Shown here: piece after piece, positions 10,158 through 22,658 of the stretch
How the letters are laid out: each line of letters opens with the position of its first letter
Numbering within the stretch: the stretch's first letter is position 1
DNA from: Zantedeschia hybrid cultivar
Taxonomy: Eukaryota; Streptophyta; Magnoliopsida; Alismatales; Araceae
Assembly: GCA_030544215.1 (NCBI GenBank)
Contig: JARZZO010000002.1
Location: forward strand, 30,627,395-30,691,394
DNA: 64,000 bases
Direction: 5' to 3'
Program-made: the position numbers and the translations under genes
Notes under the pieces: model-generated
Database searches by the model: none
The model's input: only the letters and a program-made list of their open reading frames with translations
What the model was told of the DNA's origin: nothing

Positions 10158-11703
10158 TGTTAGTCTTAGGTGGCCTACAAGCCAATATGACTTTGTAATC
10201 TCGTTCATTTATTAATAAAATGGCATTATATTCATTTTCTGTAAATCATATTAATTATCCTCTCATAATGAAGTCTGTGAATATATGCAATAGTGATCAG
10301 ATTATGATGAGATCATACTAATGAGACTGATCACTTAAACACACATATTCTTAAAAGTTCCTAGTCGGAGGATATCCGAGAAGGACATCGCATATCCGGT
10401 TAGACTAGTACAAATTACTCATGCTCATATGATGAAGGTGATTGATCTCATAGTCACTTGTGTAGAGACACTAATGCGAATTTGTAGGTACTCATTAGAG
10501 AATGAGTTTACTGAACTGATCCGACTGAATCGCTGGATAGTATAGTGCCTCACTGCCAACTAGCTTGATTCTATTGTCGCAATTGCGTGGATGATCCTCG
10601 AACCTGAGACACTAAGGACACCTTGTCGGGGACTTATGTGTTTTGACGTTGGTTTGTGAATATCTAACCACGGGATTCTAAATAGCCAAGGATCGGGTAC
10701 AGCAGAATACCGTCGAAGGGAATTGAGTATCAATAAGAAATCATTCACTCTTGGTACTTAGAGAGAGAATGCTCTCGGAAGGATGCGCGGAAGTCCCTGG
10801 TTAGGGCGGATGATAATATCGGGAAAAGAGTTTTTCGATATTATTTGGCAGCATCCGATCCAAGTGAGTTGACCGGTTAAGGTTTGACAGTATACCATAT
10901 CCTGAGTTGACTCGAGAGCATTGTACAAACGAAGGATTATATCCACGCGGTAACTGTCGGCAGAAAGGTTCCAAGAGTGGGTTACTTAACCCAGATACCT
11001 TTTGGGTTCACGCGGTGTTGCTTGGCACCCAACGTAATCGAAGGCCTGATCAAATTCAATGTGTGACATTAATTCGATTGATTAATTAATTAATATGAAT
11101 TATTAATTGATTAATTAGGCCAGTGAGGAGTTACTGGGCTTATTGGGCCATTAACTGGACTGGTTATTGGGCTTAGAGGGTCACACGCAAATAATTCTCA
11201 AGCCGATGGATAAAAAAGTGGGTTTTATATTAACTGAGGGTTTTTATAAAAAACTGCGCGGTTAGTATAAAATGTAACGAACGGGCTAAGCAAGCCAAAC
11301 TGTTGCGAAACCCTGGCCTCCCCCTCCTCTCTTCCTCTCTCTCTCTCTGGCGTCCCAGGCCGGATACGATCTTCGGGTCTGCTCCGCCGCTTCTCTGACT
11401 CCTATCTGGAAATCGTCTATGCATTGCGGTGAACGGCAGAGGCTTCATGGGCTGCGAAGAATGAGGAACCGTGAGGATATCCACCGCGAGGAGGATCGCA
11501 TGGACTTCGCTACAGGCCAGGCGCTTGCGCGGCTAGCGGTGTCACTCCGACGGAACCGAACGGTTGCAGATTCAAATCCACATGCTGTAAGAATCCGATT
11601 ATCTGATAATCGTTTTAGTGTAACTGAAACGGGAAAACGGATCGCTGGTTTTATTTTAATTTTCGCTGCGTGAGCGATCTGGAGAAACACCGAGAACCCA
11701 ACA
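10158..11703 (+). repeat. copia-A 5' LTR
   Basis: 1546 bp, begins TGTTAGTC and ends CCAACA. The first ~780 bp match the 3' copy starting at 63220, with scattered differences. It contains a TATA box at 11245-11251 and a pyrimidine-rich stretch (11310-11350) downstream. Confidence 0.93.
11245..11273 (+). promoter_or_regulatory. TATA box of copia-A 5' LTR
   Basis: TATAAAA at 11245-11251, with a second TATAAAA at 11266-11272, in the expected middle part of the LTR (U3/R). Which one was used is not known. Confidence 0.5.
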
Positions 11704-11704
11704 A

Positions 11705-11717
11705 TGGCATCATAGCC
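11705..11717 (+). other. copia-A primer-binding site (initiator-Met tRNA), degenerate
   Basis: TGGCATCATAGCC lies one base after the LTR. The standard plant site is TGGTATCAGAGCC, so two positions have changed. The intact form is seen in copia-B at 58802-58817. Confidence 0.75.
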
Positions 11718-12025
11718 AAGTTCTAATGTTTCTCGTCCCGTTTTGATCTCTGAAATAATTATTCCTTGATTTATTCCATGCTCTTATTCGATTTATTGTT
11801 GGATTGGTGTTCATATGATGAGCACAATTAATTGGATTATTTTTATTCTACGAAAATTGAATAAATTTTGGTAATTTTTGGGTGTTCTTCATGTGATGAA
11901 GAACATGATCTTGCCGGTACCGTTTGGTAGATTTTGGTGGCCGTTGAGGGTGACCAAGAAGCCCAAGGGATCCTAGGATCCTAGCCGGTTGCCGCCGGCA
12001 CCAAGGCCGATGTCGAGAGCGGCCA

Positions 12026-12460
12026 GTGGTAGTGATGTCGGAGTCGTCTTCCTCCTCTTTTGTGTTTGAAAAACAAAGAAAAGAAGGGGGTCGGCCGGCG
12101 CTTAACCAAGGCCCACCGGCGGCCCTGCTGGCACTGACGGGGTCGCCGGCGCTGGGGCGACGCCGGCCGGCTCTACTACGCCCCCCCGGCCGCCACCTGC
12201 AACCTGTTTGGGCGTTTAGGGTTTCAGGTGTAAAAGAGGGCGTCGGTTTGGGGTGGGGAAGAAAGGGGCTGGACCAGCGGTGGGGCCCGGTCCGGGAAGA
12301 GCCAGGCCGGGTCTAGGGCCTGATCGGTCTGAGCCAGCCGCCCACTGTGGGCACCTGGTTCGAGCCCTGGCTCGGCCAGGGGCCGAGCCCAAAGGCTCAG
12401 CCCTTATGGCTGAGCCATTTTCTAAGTTTTCCCCATTAACCCATAAAACCCCTATTTCCA
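12026..12460 (+). other. GC-rich leader block of copia-A
   Basis: Counterpart of 190-560. Contains a TTTAGGG unit (about 12211), a CCTGGC/GCCAGG inverted pair near 12366-12382, and G/C-rich low-complexity frames on both strands that I do not call as genes. Confidence 0.6.
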
Positions 12461-12589
12461 ATTAATCCCAAAAGACCATTTAAAACTAAAATTGGATTTT
12501 AATTTAAAATTCAAAACTATTTTAAAATCTTTAAATTATTATTCAATTTTAATTTTATTTGGCATTAATGATTGTGAATCATTAATATT

Positions 12590-13033
12590 AACAAACTCTT
12601 GTTAATAATTAAAATTAGTTATTAATTTAAATGTTAAATTAATAATTAATTTTAATTTTCTAATTTAAGTGTTAAGTTAGTGATTATTAGTTAACTGAAA
12701 TTAATTGTTAATTTAATTTTTAAATTGATAATTAATTTTAATTAACTAATATAATGGTTTGATAAGAAGTTATTAATTATTGATTTAAGAGTTAAATTAA
12801 GAATTAATATTAATCCAATAATCTAAGAATTAGATTAGTAGTTAATAATTAATTTATGTTAATTATTAGTTTAAGAGTTAAATTAGTGATTAACATTAAT
12901 TAATTAACTAGTCTAAGAGTTAGATTAGTAATTAATAATTGATTAGAATTGATTATTAATTTAAGTGTTAAATTAGAAATTAACTTTAATGCACTAATCT
13001 AAAGAGTTAGATTAGTTATTAGTTATTAATAGT
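12590..13033 (+). repeat. AT-rich palindrome array of copia-A leader, first part
   Basis: Same array as 590-1215, with repeated short hairpins such as AATCTAAGAGTTAGATT. It is interrupted at 13033 by element T and continues at 37445, where the next unit reads CTAATCGTTAGATT. Confidence 0.65.
13029..13033. repeat. Target-site duplication of element T, left copy (ATAGT)
   Basis: ATAGT directly before the LTR TG. The same five bases follow the 3' LTR at 37440-37444. With one copy removed, the copia-A leader joins colinearly with copia-0 near 1140-1170. Confidence 0.95.
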
Positions 13034-13238
13034 TGTAGACACGCTAATTTTAACATTATTTTGAGTAAATTTCATATCATATAATAATGCCTCAAAATAG
13101 TCTGATATTTAATCATTAATTAATTTTTATTAATCTTTCTAAATTAATTGTCTAAATGACATCGGTCAGACAGACATAATTTAAGTTTATTAAAGAAATT
13201 CATTTTAAACTCGAATTTTAATAAAAAATGAAAAGATT

Positions 13239-13449
13239 CTAAAAGACGTCGACCTGTGTAATTGTCATTTAGAGTTTATTCTTATTTTGATTTTTAATCT
13301 GATTTTTAATTAATTTATTATTAAACTAAAAGACGTCTACCATGCACGACGCCATTTAGGTCTCCTAATGTGTTTCTGCTTCTTCTTTCCAATGTTTATC
13401 CTTATCTTAATTAAGCTAAAAGACGTCTCCTATGGGCGACACGTTTTAG
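13239..13449. repeat. Three 12-10-12 dyad motifs in T 5' LTR
   Basis: 13239-13272 (right half decayed), 13326-13359 (CTAAAAGACGTC, ten bases, GACGCCATTTAG) and 13416-13449. Starts are 87 and 90 bp apart, the same period as the tandem array at 32570-33216. They sit just upstream of the TATA box, in U3. Confidence 0.8.
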
Positions 13450-13546
13450 ATAATTACAGATAAGGATGAATTAGTTTGTTAATTGGATTAACGTCAAAAT
13501 CCTTCATGTTAATCTTTAAGTAACCGCAGATGCGTGAACGTAAGTC

Positions 13547-13554
13547 TATAAATA
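13547..13554 (+). promoter_or_regulatory. TATA box of element T LTR
   Basis: TATAAATA, about 100 bp downstream of the last dyad motif. The same box is at 36666-36673 in the 3' LTR. Confidence 0.6.
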
Positions 13555-14328
13555 CACAACCCCTTGGTCATTAAAAAGTTAGTGATGATAGTGATTATTA
13601 GTGATAATTTTGAGCGATTCTTTGAGAGAAACGACGTCTAAACGCTGAAGGATCGAGGCGCTGCTACTACTTCCAGGAGTCTTGAAGCAAACTTCATCCT
13701 TTCTTCATCCGTTCTTCGTCCATTCAAGAGCTTTCAAGACCAAGGCTTTCTAGGGGCCATCCAAATTAGTTCTTTTTATTAATCTCTATTATTTCATCAT
13801 CATATTAGTTCGAAATCACAATTTCATCACATCACTCCATGCAACACACACTCACTAGCATAATTTCAAACCTATTTGTTTAAGGGGTTTAAAAGACTAT
13901 AAAACAAGTGAGTTCTTTGTTCAAGTAGCATTATCAGAATCTTCATTAGAATAGATACTACTTCTGCTTGAGTTCTTATTATTTTCTTTCATCTTTATTT
14001 GTTGCAAGGTTCAAAGGAGATTAAGAAGATCAAGAGGAGAGAATCAGCAAGGAAAGGAAATCTGGACGATTCTCAAAGTCCGATAAGCATTCAAAGCAAG
14101 AATAAAGTAAGAAGGGCTCTCTTTCTTCAGCCGGCTAAAGGAGGGGAATTAAGGACTCCAACATCTCCCAATTCCAAAATAGGTAGGCGATCAATATTTT
14201 CTTTTGGAACTTTTTAGTTAAAAGTTTCTGGCGATCACATTCACTTAATTTTTAATAGATTTATTTGTCACATAAACAACAAAATTTTTCATGATAATCA
14301 CATCCTAATTTGAGCACTCACAGCTTTT

Positions 14329-14346
14329 TGACGATCACGGTGGGAG
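14329..14346 (+). other. Candidate primer-binding site of element T
   Basis: TTGACGATCACGGTGGGAG-like stretch six bases after the LTR. It resembles a decayed TGGCG-type gypsy primer site. The tRNA is not identified. Confidence 0.35.
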
Positions 14347-14715
14347 TTGGTCTCGCCATATTTTAATCTTTGTTCTTCCTTTTTATCAATTGGGCACCCA
14401 CGATGCACCACGTGTGTCTCTCGACACGCCCTCACCGATCGGTGAGTTTTTAATTTAATTGTTAGTCCTACGTGTACCATGTGCACACCCTTATGGCAAG
14501 ATCTTGCCCTCCCCGTTTGATTAATTGAAAAGTTGTGGTTGTGATAAGAAGATTGTGTGATTAATTAATATTTTAGTTGTTTATTTGATGAAATTATCCT
14601 GTTAATAATTGAAATAAAAAAAAGATTCACATGTGCCAATTATTTACCGCTTTTATTCTGTTTTTTTGAGGAGGAATCGGTCCAGAAATTCCTCCTTAAT
14701 TGTTGATTTTGCGAC

Positions 14716-14868
14716 CTGAAAAGTGTCTAGAAACAACGACGCATTTCATAACGCGTCGTACTTACTCGACGCCTTTCATGCAATTTTCTCTCATGTTTGT
14801 TGTTTGAGGTTCTGCGAAAAAAATAAGGTTTTGTTTGAATAGTATAGACCAACAGCGACACGTTTCAG
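14716..14868. repeat. Three dyad motifs in T leader
   Basis: 14716-14749 and 14746-14779 overlap by four bases as a pair. 14835-14868 keeps its right half (GACACGTTTCAG) while the left half has decayed. All keep the ten-base spacer. The rest of 14347-15355 holds no gene. Confidence 0.75.
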
Positions 14869-15355
14869 GCAGTTTTTTATTTTGATCTTCAGTCCTCATA
14901 TTTTTGATCTGATTGCTACTACACATTATGTAATAAGCATTAGAGGCCATCCCGGCCACAGGTCATACGCACTAGGGCTAACACCCCCCTTTTCTCTTAG
15001 GAACACCTTTCTTGACGTCTTCACCTCTCTCTGATTGGGTCGGTCCCTCGATCAGACTAGAGTGGTTGGCGTTAAAGACCTCCATAAGTCACCAGAATCA
15101 AGGTATTCCTCCTTGTTCATCGGGCTGGTCGTACCAATCGAAGTCCTAGATAGATTCTTTATAACGTTGTGAGAGAAAGCCATAGAGTATAACGGTGGAA
15201 ATTGAACTGAAACTAGGATCCTACCCATTGCGTGAACTTGTGATTAATTGAATCCAAATAACCCAACAAGGAATCCTAAAATAACTTTAAACATCCACTT
15301 GATTGTTTAATCTCTGTGCAACTTGTCTGCAAATCTTTGAAAAAAATCTAATATC

Positions 15356-17330
15356 ATGCTACTTCGATCAGGTAGGTATTTGAGCATGGCTTCGGGAGCT
15401 ATGGTCAACTATGAGAGAGTTGCTAATGCCCCTCTTGAATCCAATTATCACTATGAAAATGGGGGAGATGCTAATGCCCCCCATGATCCTCATTCTTATC
15501 CATCTGAACATGACGGAAACCTTCATATCCCTCCTCCTTTTGTCCATGATCAACACAATTCTAGTGCTGATCTTCCTCCGCACGTGCATGCGGTTTCTAA
15601 TCCTGTCTTTGAGGGGGCTATGAACCCAAATGAGCCATCATCTTCCAATCCATCTGATCTAGTCAAGACCCTGGGAGTTCTGGCCTCCCATCGGGATCCT
15701 CACCAGCTCGAGGCAATCCAGTCTATTTTGAAAGGGAAGACGCCCGTACCGTCTACTGGACCAAATCCTGTGGTCCCCCCTGTCATTCCTCAACCTCCTC
15801 CTCAGCACACTTCCTTCATTCACCAGGCCATGGAAGGCCTTCAGGTTTCAAATTCTCGGCCAGCTGGGCCACAATTGTCCTCCTCGAGGCAACCGGTCAG
15901 GCCGCTGATGCCTACTTACCAAAATGCCCTCGGACATGGCGGAAGCTCTGCTGGACCTCAACCCTATTGTCCCCCTTGCCCTATATACTCTAGGCAACAG
16001 GCCTATCATGTCCCTCCACCTCCCCCTCCTCCAGTCGATCCGACGACTCAAGCTTTGCTCGTAAAGATGGAGCGTATGGATGAGCAGTTCAATAATTTTC
16101 AGAAAATGATGGGAGTTAAAGCTGCACCTGAAATTAACCTGCCAAGTCTGCCCGTGTTCCATTTACCGCCCTCCGAAATGCCAGTGTACCGAAAATACAA
16201 CGGTACTAGTAACCCCTTCACTCATTTGAAGGAGTTCATGTATGAGTCATCTTTCTGGCAGAACGACAAGAGGTCGTTAGCATTTTTGTTCAGGAAATCT
16301 TTGGAGGGACCAACCCTCAAATGGTTCTTTTCCTTAGAGCCATCTGAAGTAGAGGACTATGGTATCGTATCACGAAAATTCATTCAACGATACCAGGATA
16401 GAGTGGCCCCCTCTCTGTCCATTACTGACCTGATAGCAACAAAAATGAAGCCCGACGAGGAATTCGTCAGTTTTGCTGATAGATGGAGGGGTATGGCAGA
16501 AAAAGTCAAAGATCATCTGTCTGAGTCCGAGCATGTAAAGATGTTAATCTCCAATGCTACACCTCAGTTTAAGTTAGTCCTCGCCCTGAACAACTTGACC
16601 AGCATGGCAGAACTCTATGAAAGGGCGCGTTATTGTCAAAATACTTTCAAGGATGCTACATTCTCTAGTGTCTTTGATCCTCCCCGACCTAGAAAGCCTC
16701 CACCTCGAAAGCCTGCCGTGCCAAATTCTCCTAGCATAGGTCCAACCACTGAGAGCACGCTCTCCTATGAGCAGATTAGTACCATGAACAACAATCAGCC
16801 CCAATTCGTGAGGAATCAGCAACTACAGTACCAACGGCCGCAGCAGCTAAACCAGCAGGGTTACAGACAACAACAGCCAAATCTACAATATCCGCAGCCA
16901 CAGTACCAACGGCCTCAACAGCCACAACAGCAGCCACAGCGGCAATTACAGTATCTGCCCCCACAACAGCAACAATACTAGCCACGCACACTGCCAGCAT
17001 ACCATAATGTACCTCCTCCTGCTGATTATAACCACCAGAGGAAGCCTCCAGGCCCGAAAAGGGCAGAATATCCAGTCCTTCCAGAATCCTTATCAGATAT
17101 CTTCAATACTTTAATGGCAGCTAATGCTTTGATTTTGCCAAGAGAAAAAATAGTTTGGCCCTAAAATGCCGACACTTCCATGTATTGTTATTTCCACCGA
17201 CAACCTAGACACACAATAGATACATGCTTCAAATTCCGAGATTATATTCATGATCTCAACGAGCAGGGTGGCATTGATTGGGAAGAAATGAAGAAGTATA
17301 TATGCACCTTGAAGGCGAGAAGGCCCCAGC
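15356..17330 (+). pseudogene. gag: T gag polyprotein, broken
   Basis: ATG at 15356 opens a 541-codon frame. A Pro/Ser-rich N-terminus is followed by the gypsy gag core at about residues 275-440 (PVYRKYNG, then LKWF, then FVSFADRWRG) and a Q/P-rich tail. A TAG at 16979 ends the frame. The same frame continues past it to a zinc-knuckle-like C-x2-H-x4-H-x4-C at about 17183-17226 (C-YF-H-RQPR-H-TIDT-C), crossing another stop near 17162. The CCHC variant with His in place of the second Cys is usual for Tat-type gag. It would form the capsid-like particle and bind RNA. Confidence 0.88.
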
Positions 17331-17458
17331 AACAATAGCAGCAACCCCAACAACAACAACAACCAATAGTGCCGACGTAGGCAGCGGCGCCTCCAAACAT
17401 GGGTATAGTGCAGAACCCACTCTCGGAGTACCAGAACTAGAATCAAGTTGCCCTTATT

Positions 17459-18318
17459 TTGACAAATAGCTGGTCTGAGGCTAATCGAGGGCAACAGTGG
17501 AAGATAGAGGACTCTTCCTCTATTTATTCAACAGGCCACACTCCGAGCACCGCAGAACAATCACCACGCCGCACCCTCCATATACCTAAACAACAACTCG
17601 TTACCATCACACCAGTACCAACACCCGCATACTGTTTACCCACGCCCGTTAACCCATCACCACCGCCCGCTTTCCTTAAACCCATTATCCCCCACGCCAC
17701 CACACCTCCATCAAACAACTACCGCAAGCTAATTACGCACCCCTCATGCCATCCAAACCACTACTCCACATACTGTTCCCTACATCACCCACTACCACCA
17801 CCACTTACCCAGATACCATACAACCATCTAAACCTCTACTCTGCATGCCATTCCCCACTTCATCCACACCAACCACTTACCCCTCCACCGTCCAACCATC
17901 TAAGCCTCTCATCCGTACCATGTTATCACCTACCAACCCCACGCCATCACCCACATACCAATCCTCCACACCATCCACATCTTCCACTAACCCTACGGTG
18001 CTCAAGTTATCACCCGGCCCTTCCACTAGTGAAGAACATGCACTCCGGAATGGGAGGATCTTCAATAAGGTCTTTCCTCAATCAACAGTCAGAGACGGCC
18101 CATCACAGCCACCGGAGGAAGCGCATAACGATGAGAGTGCACCAGGCACTCAATATGACCTGCTGAAGCAACTGGATAGAACACCGGCACGAATCTCTGT
18201 GCTTGAGTTGATCAAAAGATCGAAGACCCATCAAGAAGCTCTGATGGAGTATCTACAAAAAGTGATGGTCGACGAAGACGTGCCGGTGGAGAAGATCGCC
18301 GCACTACTAGTTCCTTAG
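17459..18318 (+). pseudogene. T gag-protease linker
   Basis: Pro/Thr/His-rich low-complexity segment (17459 to about 17990), then a conserved piece in the +1 frame: GRIFNKVFP, YDLLKQLDRTPARISVLELI and EKIAALLVP, ending TAG at 18316. The YDLLxQLxxTPAxISxxELL motif is characteristic of the Tat/Ogre gag-protease junction. At least two frameshifts (frame of gag to +1 to protease frame) break the reading frame. Confidence 0.75.
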
Positions 18319-18374
18319 AGGGATCAACCCTCTATCTTATTTCATGCCTCGGAACAAGCACCACCAGCAGCCAG

Positions 18375-19061
18375 GAGCATGGCTCTGAGTATTACGGTCA
18401 ATACTGCAAGAAGGTCATAAATGCATGTCTAGTTGACACAGGGGCTTCAATTAATGTCTTGCCTCCGAAGACTCTTGAATTGTGTGGTGTACCCAAGGAA
18501 AAATGGCTGCCTAGCCCTATCTCTGTAACAGCTTATGATAACTCCACCCGTTCCCCTCTGGGAATGGTCTATTTAAAAGTAGAGTTAGGCCCTGTATGTC
18601 ATGCCGAGGTCGAATTTCACATTTTGGAAATTGATCCTTCCCTGAAGGCTATTTTGGGCCGTCCTTATATCAAAACCCTTGAGGCGATTCCCTCTACGAA
18701 TCATCAGTGCCTCAAATTTTCTTACAAAGGACGAATCATTAAAGTTACGAACATGCCAATCCTTGCTGCTGCTCACTCCTTGAATATCAAGCCAACTTCT
18801 TCACCTAGCCGACAACCTTTTCTGTCGGTATTACAGGTCTACCGTCCGGTGGCTGATCCTTTAAAAGCCGCCACTCTTACTCCTTATCCACTGGATGCCA
18901 TAAAGCGGGGGAAGTACATGAGTACCCCTGGTTGGAAAATAATGATGAAGGGTGGTTATCAGCCTGGAAAAGGCCTAGGCACGCAGTTATAAGGCAGAAC
19001 CACGCCCCTCAAGGACAATCGAAGGACACCTGGAAATGGCCTGGGCTATAGGCCAAGAAAA
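18375..19061 (+). pseudogene. pro: T aspartic protease with G-patch
   Basis: Protease active site DTGAS at about 18435-18449 inside CLVDTGASINVLP, then ILGRPYI near 18650. A glycine-rich G-patch follows from GWKIMMKGGYQPGKGLG (about 18933-18983) to NGLGY (about 19035), with a TAA at 18990 between. The protease would cleave the polyprotein; a G-patch after protease is known in Tat-type elements. The ATG at 18459 lies after the active site, so it is not the true start. Confidence 0.85.
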
Positions 19062-19868
19062 GTGAGGCACGACATTGTTCAGCAGGAAGAAAATGAAGAC
19101 TGCCAGAAGATATTGGAGACAATGTCTACACTATGCAAAGAAGGTCGGGACCCTTTAACATGGACCTTATACACACATTTCGTCAAAGGGCCCGTAATCA
19201 ATCATGAGAATACAGTGGTCATCACTTCCTGTTTTGATCTCCATGACATATATGGAAGAGACCTGGCCAGACATTGTTCAGAATTGCTAACGTACCAGTC
19301 CTTGGAGGCTCTGCGGCCAATGAAAAGGAGGAAGTTTCAAGACCCTGAGTGTGAATGGTACAGATGGTTTGACTTAAGGGATCTGTATATTGCATTGAAT
19401 AGACTATTTCTTGATCCTTCAGAACCAAAGTGGCCGCCACAAATAGATGAACTGATTGAAGGGCCTGGTGCCATTTTTGACAAAAGAATATTACTGTCTG
19501 AGGAAACAGATGAAGGGAAGCCAGATGACCCCTATGAAGCTGGTTATACCACGGATCTTCTTTGTAGGGGGACTTATCCCTCTCACATTTTCACACTCCA
19601 TACCTTATTCCGTACTCTACTTCTGACCCCGACTTGGTCGCGGGTCATTACTAAAGATATTCCACGGGCTCCGCCCATCATAATCACCCTGTCCCTACGG
19701 GACTTTATCCCTCAACCTCCTCTCGATCTAGAGAGGATTTATGATTTAATCTGGGACATACTACTATATGATCCCCCCAATCCTTTGGCCTTGGTGCCGC
19801 TTCCTCCATCCCATTCTCCTCCTATTCACATCCATTCTTGTTTTATGATTAATTCATCTTTTCTATAA
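19062..19868 (+). pseudogene. T region between protease and RT, function unknown
   Basis: 268 open codons, no recognised domain. It begins in the phase of the preceding G-patch (RHDIVQQEENEDCQKI) and is acidic and Trp/Leu-rich in the middle (ECEWYRWFDLRDLYIALNR). In Ogre elements an equivalent spacer precedes an intron that separates protease from RT. Position supports that reading; the protein has no assigned role. Confidence 0.55.
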
Positions 19869-20202
19869 AAAAAAACGCCAATTTGGCAACAAATTTCTCT
19901 TAGATCCTCATTGAGGAAACTTCCTACTTGTCCGATTGTACCCCATCGCGCGGGTCGTTCGGTTAAGATTCTCTTTTAGATCTACTCTGCCCCTCCCCTC
20001 GGGAGGATTCTCTTGTATTTCCGCCTGTATCCTATAATTTTCATTCTGCTTCGTCCTCATTAGGTCAGGATAGGAAGTCTAGCGAAGTTAGGGAGTCTAG
20101 TTCTAGGCAGGTTAGTAGGTTAGGAAGTCTAGAAAATCTAAGGGTAAACAATTTCCAGATAAATACCTCCAGAATTTAGTATTTAATTGTCTTTCTTGCT
20201 CT
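19869..20202 (+). other. Probable spliced spacer between protease and RT of T
   Basis: AT- and pyrimidine-rich with stops in all frames, lying where Ogre elements carry an intron. Repeated AGGTTAG and AGGAAGTCTAG tracts are near 20070-20140. Exact splice sites are not decided. Confidence 0.35.
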
Positions 20203-21890
20203 ATGATCCCTCAGCTATTAGAGAATCCTATTCAGATGCCAGAAGACTGTATAGATGATGAGTCAGTTAATGACGGATATGGGGTGTATGAATTGATACA
20301 CGAAAAAGACCCCATTGTTGAAGATGACGAGGACGCAGTTGAGGCATATGCCAGTGGAGTAAAAGGATTCGATGAACCCTCAGCTGCCGTAGAAGAGCCT
20401 ACCAAAGAGATCAATATAGGGACCGAAGACGAACCTAAGGTTGTCCTCGCTAGCAAGAATCTTTCTGAAATGGATGAGAAGGCAATGGTATAAGTTCTTA
20501 AGGACTATAAGGACACTTTCGCCTGGAGTTATGAGGATATACCGGGGTTAGACTCATCACTAGTGGAACACAGGTTGACATTAAAGGATGGAGCTAGTTC
20601 GGTTAAACAGAAGTTAAGGCGATTCCACCCATAAATGACTTTGAAGATGAAAGAAGAGGTCGATAAGTTACATAAAGTCAAATTCATTAGAGTTGTCCTC
20701 TATCCACAATGGGTGGCCAACATAGTCCCGGTCATGAAGAAAGATGGGAAGGTTAGAACCGGGCGTGTCCTAAGGATGATTTTCCATTGCCTCATATTGA
20801 TGTACTCATCGATAATACTGCTGGCTATGAAACTTTATCATTTATGGATGGATTTTCACGATACAATCAGATCAAATTGGCAGAAGAAGATCAAGAAAAG
20901 ACATCATTCACTACACCTTGGGGGACATACTGCTATGTCGTCATGCCTTTTGGATTAAAGAATGCTGGAGCCACTTATCAGAGGGCTATGATGGCAATAT
21001 TTCATAATATGATGCATATCGATCTAGAAGTGTATGTGGATGACTTGTTGGTGAAATCCAAGACTAAGGCTGAGCATACCAAAGTTTTGGCAAGAGTATT
21101 AGAAAGATCAAGAGAATATCAGTTAAAAATGAGTCCTAAGAAATGTGTATTCGGGGTATCCTCAGGAAAATTACTTGGAGTCATTGTCAGTAAACGGGGA
21201 ATTGAGATCGATCCCAACGAGGCAAAGGCTATCAGAGAAATGCCACCTCCTAAGAACTTGAAAGAGTTAAGAGGATTGATCGGGAGGTTGCAGTTTATTC
21301 GCCGTTTTGTCTCCCAACACTCACAAAGGTGTAAGCCGTTCTACGAGCTTACTAAGCCGAGAGTCAAATTCAATTGGGACGATAAGTGTCATGAGGCATT
21401 TGATGGATTGAAGAATTATTTGGCAAGTCCTCCTGTTTTGAGACCACCATCTCCGGACAAACCATTGATACTATACATTTCTGTCCTGGATGATGCGGTG
21501 GAGGCTGTCCTAGCATAAGAGGATGAAGAAGGAAAGGAGAGGGTAGCCTACTATCTCTCTAAACTTCTCAACCCCGTTGAACAAAGATACACAGCGATGG
21601 AGAAAACATGTGCAGCACTTGTATGGGTGGTTCAAAAATTGAAGCATTACTTTCTAGCCCATGAAGTCCATCTTATCGCTAGAATGAATCCAATCAAGTT
21701 TCTCCTTGAGAAATTTGTCCTTACTGATAGGTTAGCACGATGGCAAAGCTTTCTATCTCAATTCGATATCACTTACATTCGGCAGAAAGCGATCAAAGGC
21801 TATACCATAGCAGAACATCTCGCTCATCACCCCCTTCATCGTTTTGATCCAGTCCGATCGGAGTTTCCGGATGAGGAACTGATGTCCATA
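20203..21890 (+). pseudogene. T reverse transcriptase and RNase H, broken
   Basis: An acidic N-terminal part ends at TAA 20491, then the same frame gives the RT start (VLKDYKDTFAWSYEDIPGL). Near 20757 about 30-40 bases around the usual V-x-V-D-Y-R-x-L-N are missing and the frame shifts. RT then continues with FMDGFSRYNQI, MPFGLKNAGATYQ and the catalytic YVDD at 21033-21044. RNase H follows (RYTAMEKTCAALV) with a TAA at 21516. The loss of the first RT catalytic block means this copy cannot make active RT. Confidence 0.88.
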
Positions 21891-22658
21891 GACCAAATCA
21901 AAGATGATATGTGGACTCTGCATTTTAACGGAGCTCTAAATTCCCATGGAAAGAGTATTGGCATTGTTCTGTTATCACCTGAAGGTATCACCATTCCACA
22001 AGCCTTTCAGCTTGACTTTCCAGTCACTAACAATATAGCTAAATACGAGGCACTCCTTGCTGGCCTTGAGGCTGTTCATCTCCATGGTGCCACCAAACTT
22101 AGAATTGTGGGTGATAGCCAATTGATTCTCCGCCAGGTGTTAACCAAATATCGGACTCTTAATCCCAAGTTCAAGCCTGATCAAGAACTCACTTCTGCTT
22201 ATGCTAAGCTTTTCACAAAGTTGATCTTCATCCATGTTCCTAAGAATCAAAACATCTTAGCTGACGCTCTAGCTTCACTCGCATCTTCCCTCAATTTCCC
22301 AATCAACAGACAATCCGAATCAATTATCGTTCATAGGCGTCTTTCACCTGCCGTTAAAGACCCTTCATTCCTTAAGACTAAGGAGAAGCTATTGAAGAAG
22401 GTCAAAGATGGAAATATTGTAGAAAAGAGAGAGATTATGCTAATGGAGCTGTTAGAAGAGATGGATGATGAGCAGAAACCATGGTACTACAAAATTGCTA
22501 AATATTGTGAAGATCAATCATATCCTGAAGAAGCCACAGTTGAGGAGAAAAGGACTATCAGGAGAGTTGCTCAAAGATACACCCTAGTTGGAGGAGCACT
22601 ATATAAAAGAGGTTTTGATGGAGTTCTTCTGAGATGTTTAGATGAAGATGAGCTTTAG
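21891..22658 (+). pseudogene. T archaeal-type second RNase H
   Basis: Second RNase H typical of the Tat lineage: MWTLHFNGA, TNNIAKYEALLAGL, GDSQLILRQ and ADALASLAS supply the D-E-D-D positions. The first is Asn (codon 21927-21929) where family members have Asp. The frame (from 21597) is otherwise open to 22656 and includes the linker to integrase (EKRTIRRVAQRYTL). Confidence 0.85.

Larger units (their letters stand above)
13034..14322 (+). repeat. Element T 5' LTR
   Basis: 1289 bp, TGTAGACA to CACTCACA. It differs from the 3' copy at roughly 45 positions by eye, so it is moderately old. Carries three dyad motifs and a TATA box. Confidence 0.95.

Noticed and set aside
11419..11673. 84-codon frame after the TATA box of the copia-A LTR
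   Set aside because: LTR sequence with overlapping frames on both strands and no domain.
17746..18065. Separate Pro/Thr-rich gene
   Set aside because: It is the low-complexity linker of the T gag-protease, continuing into the conserved YDLLKQL motif.
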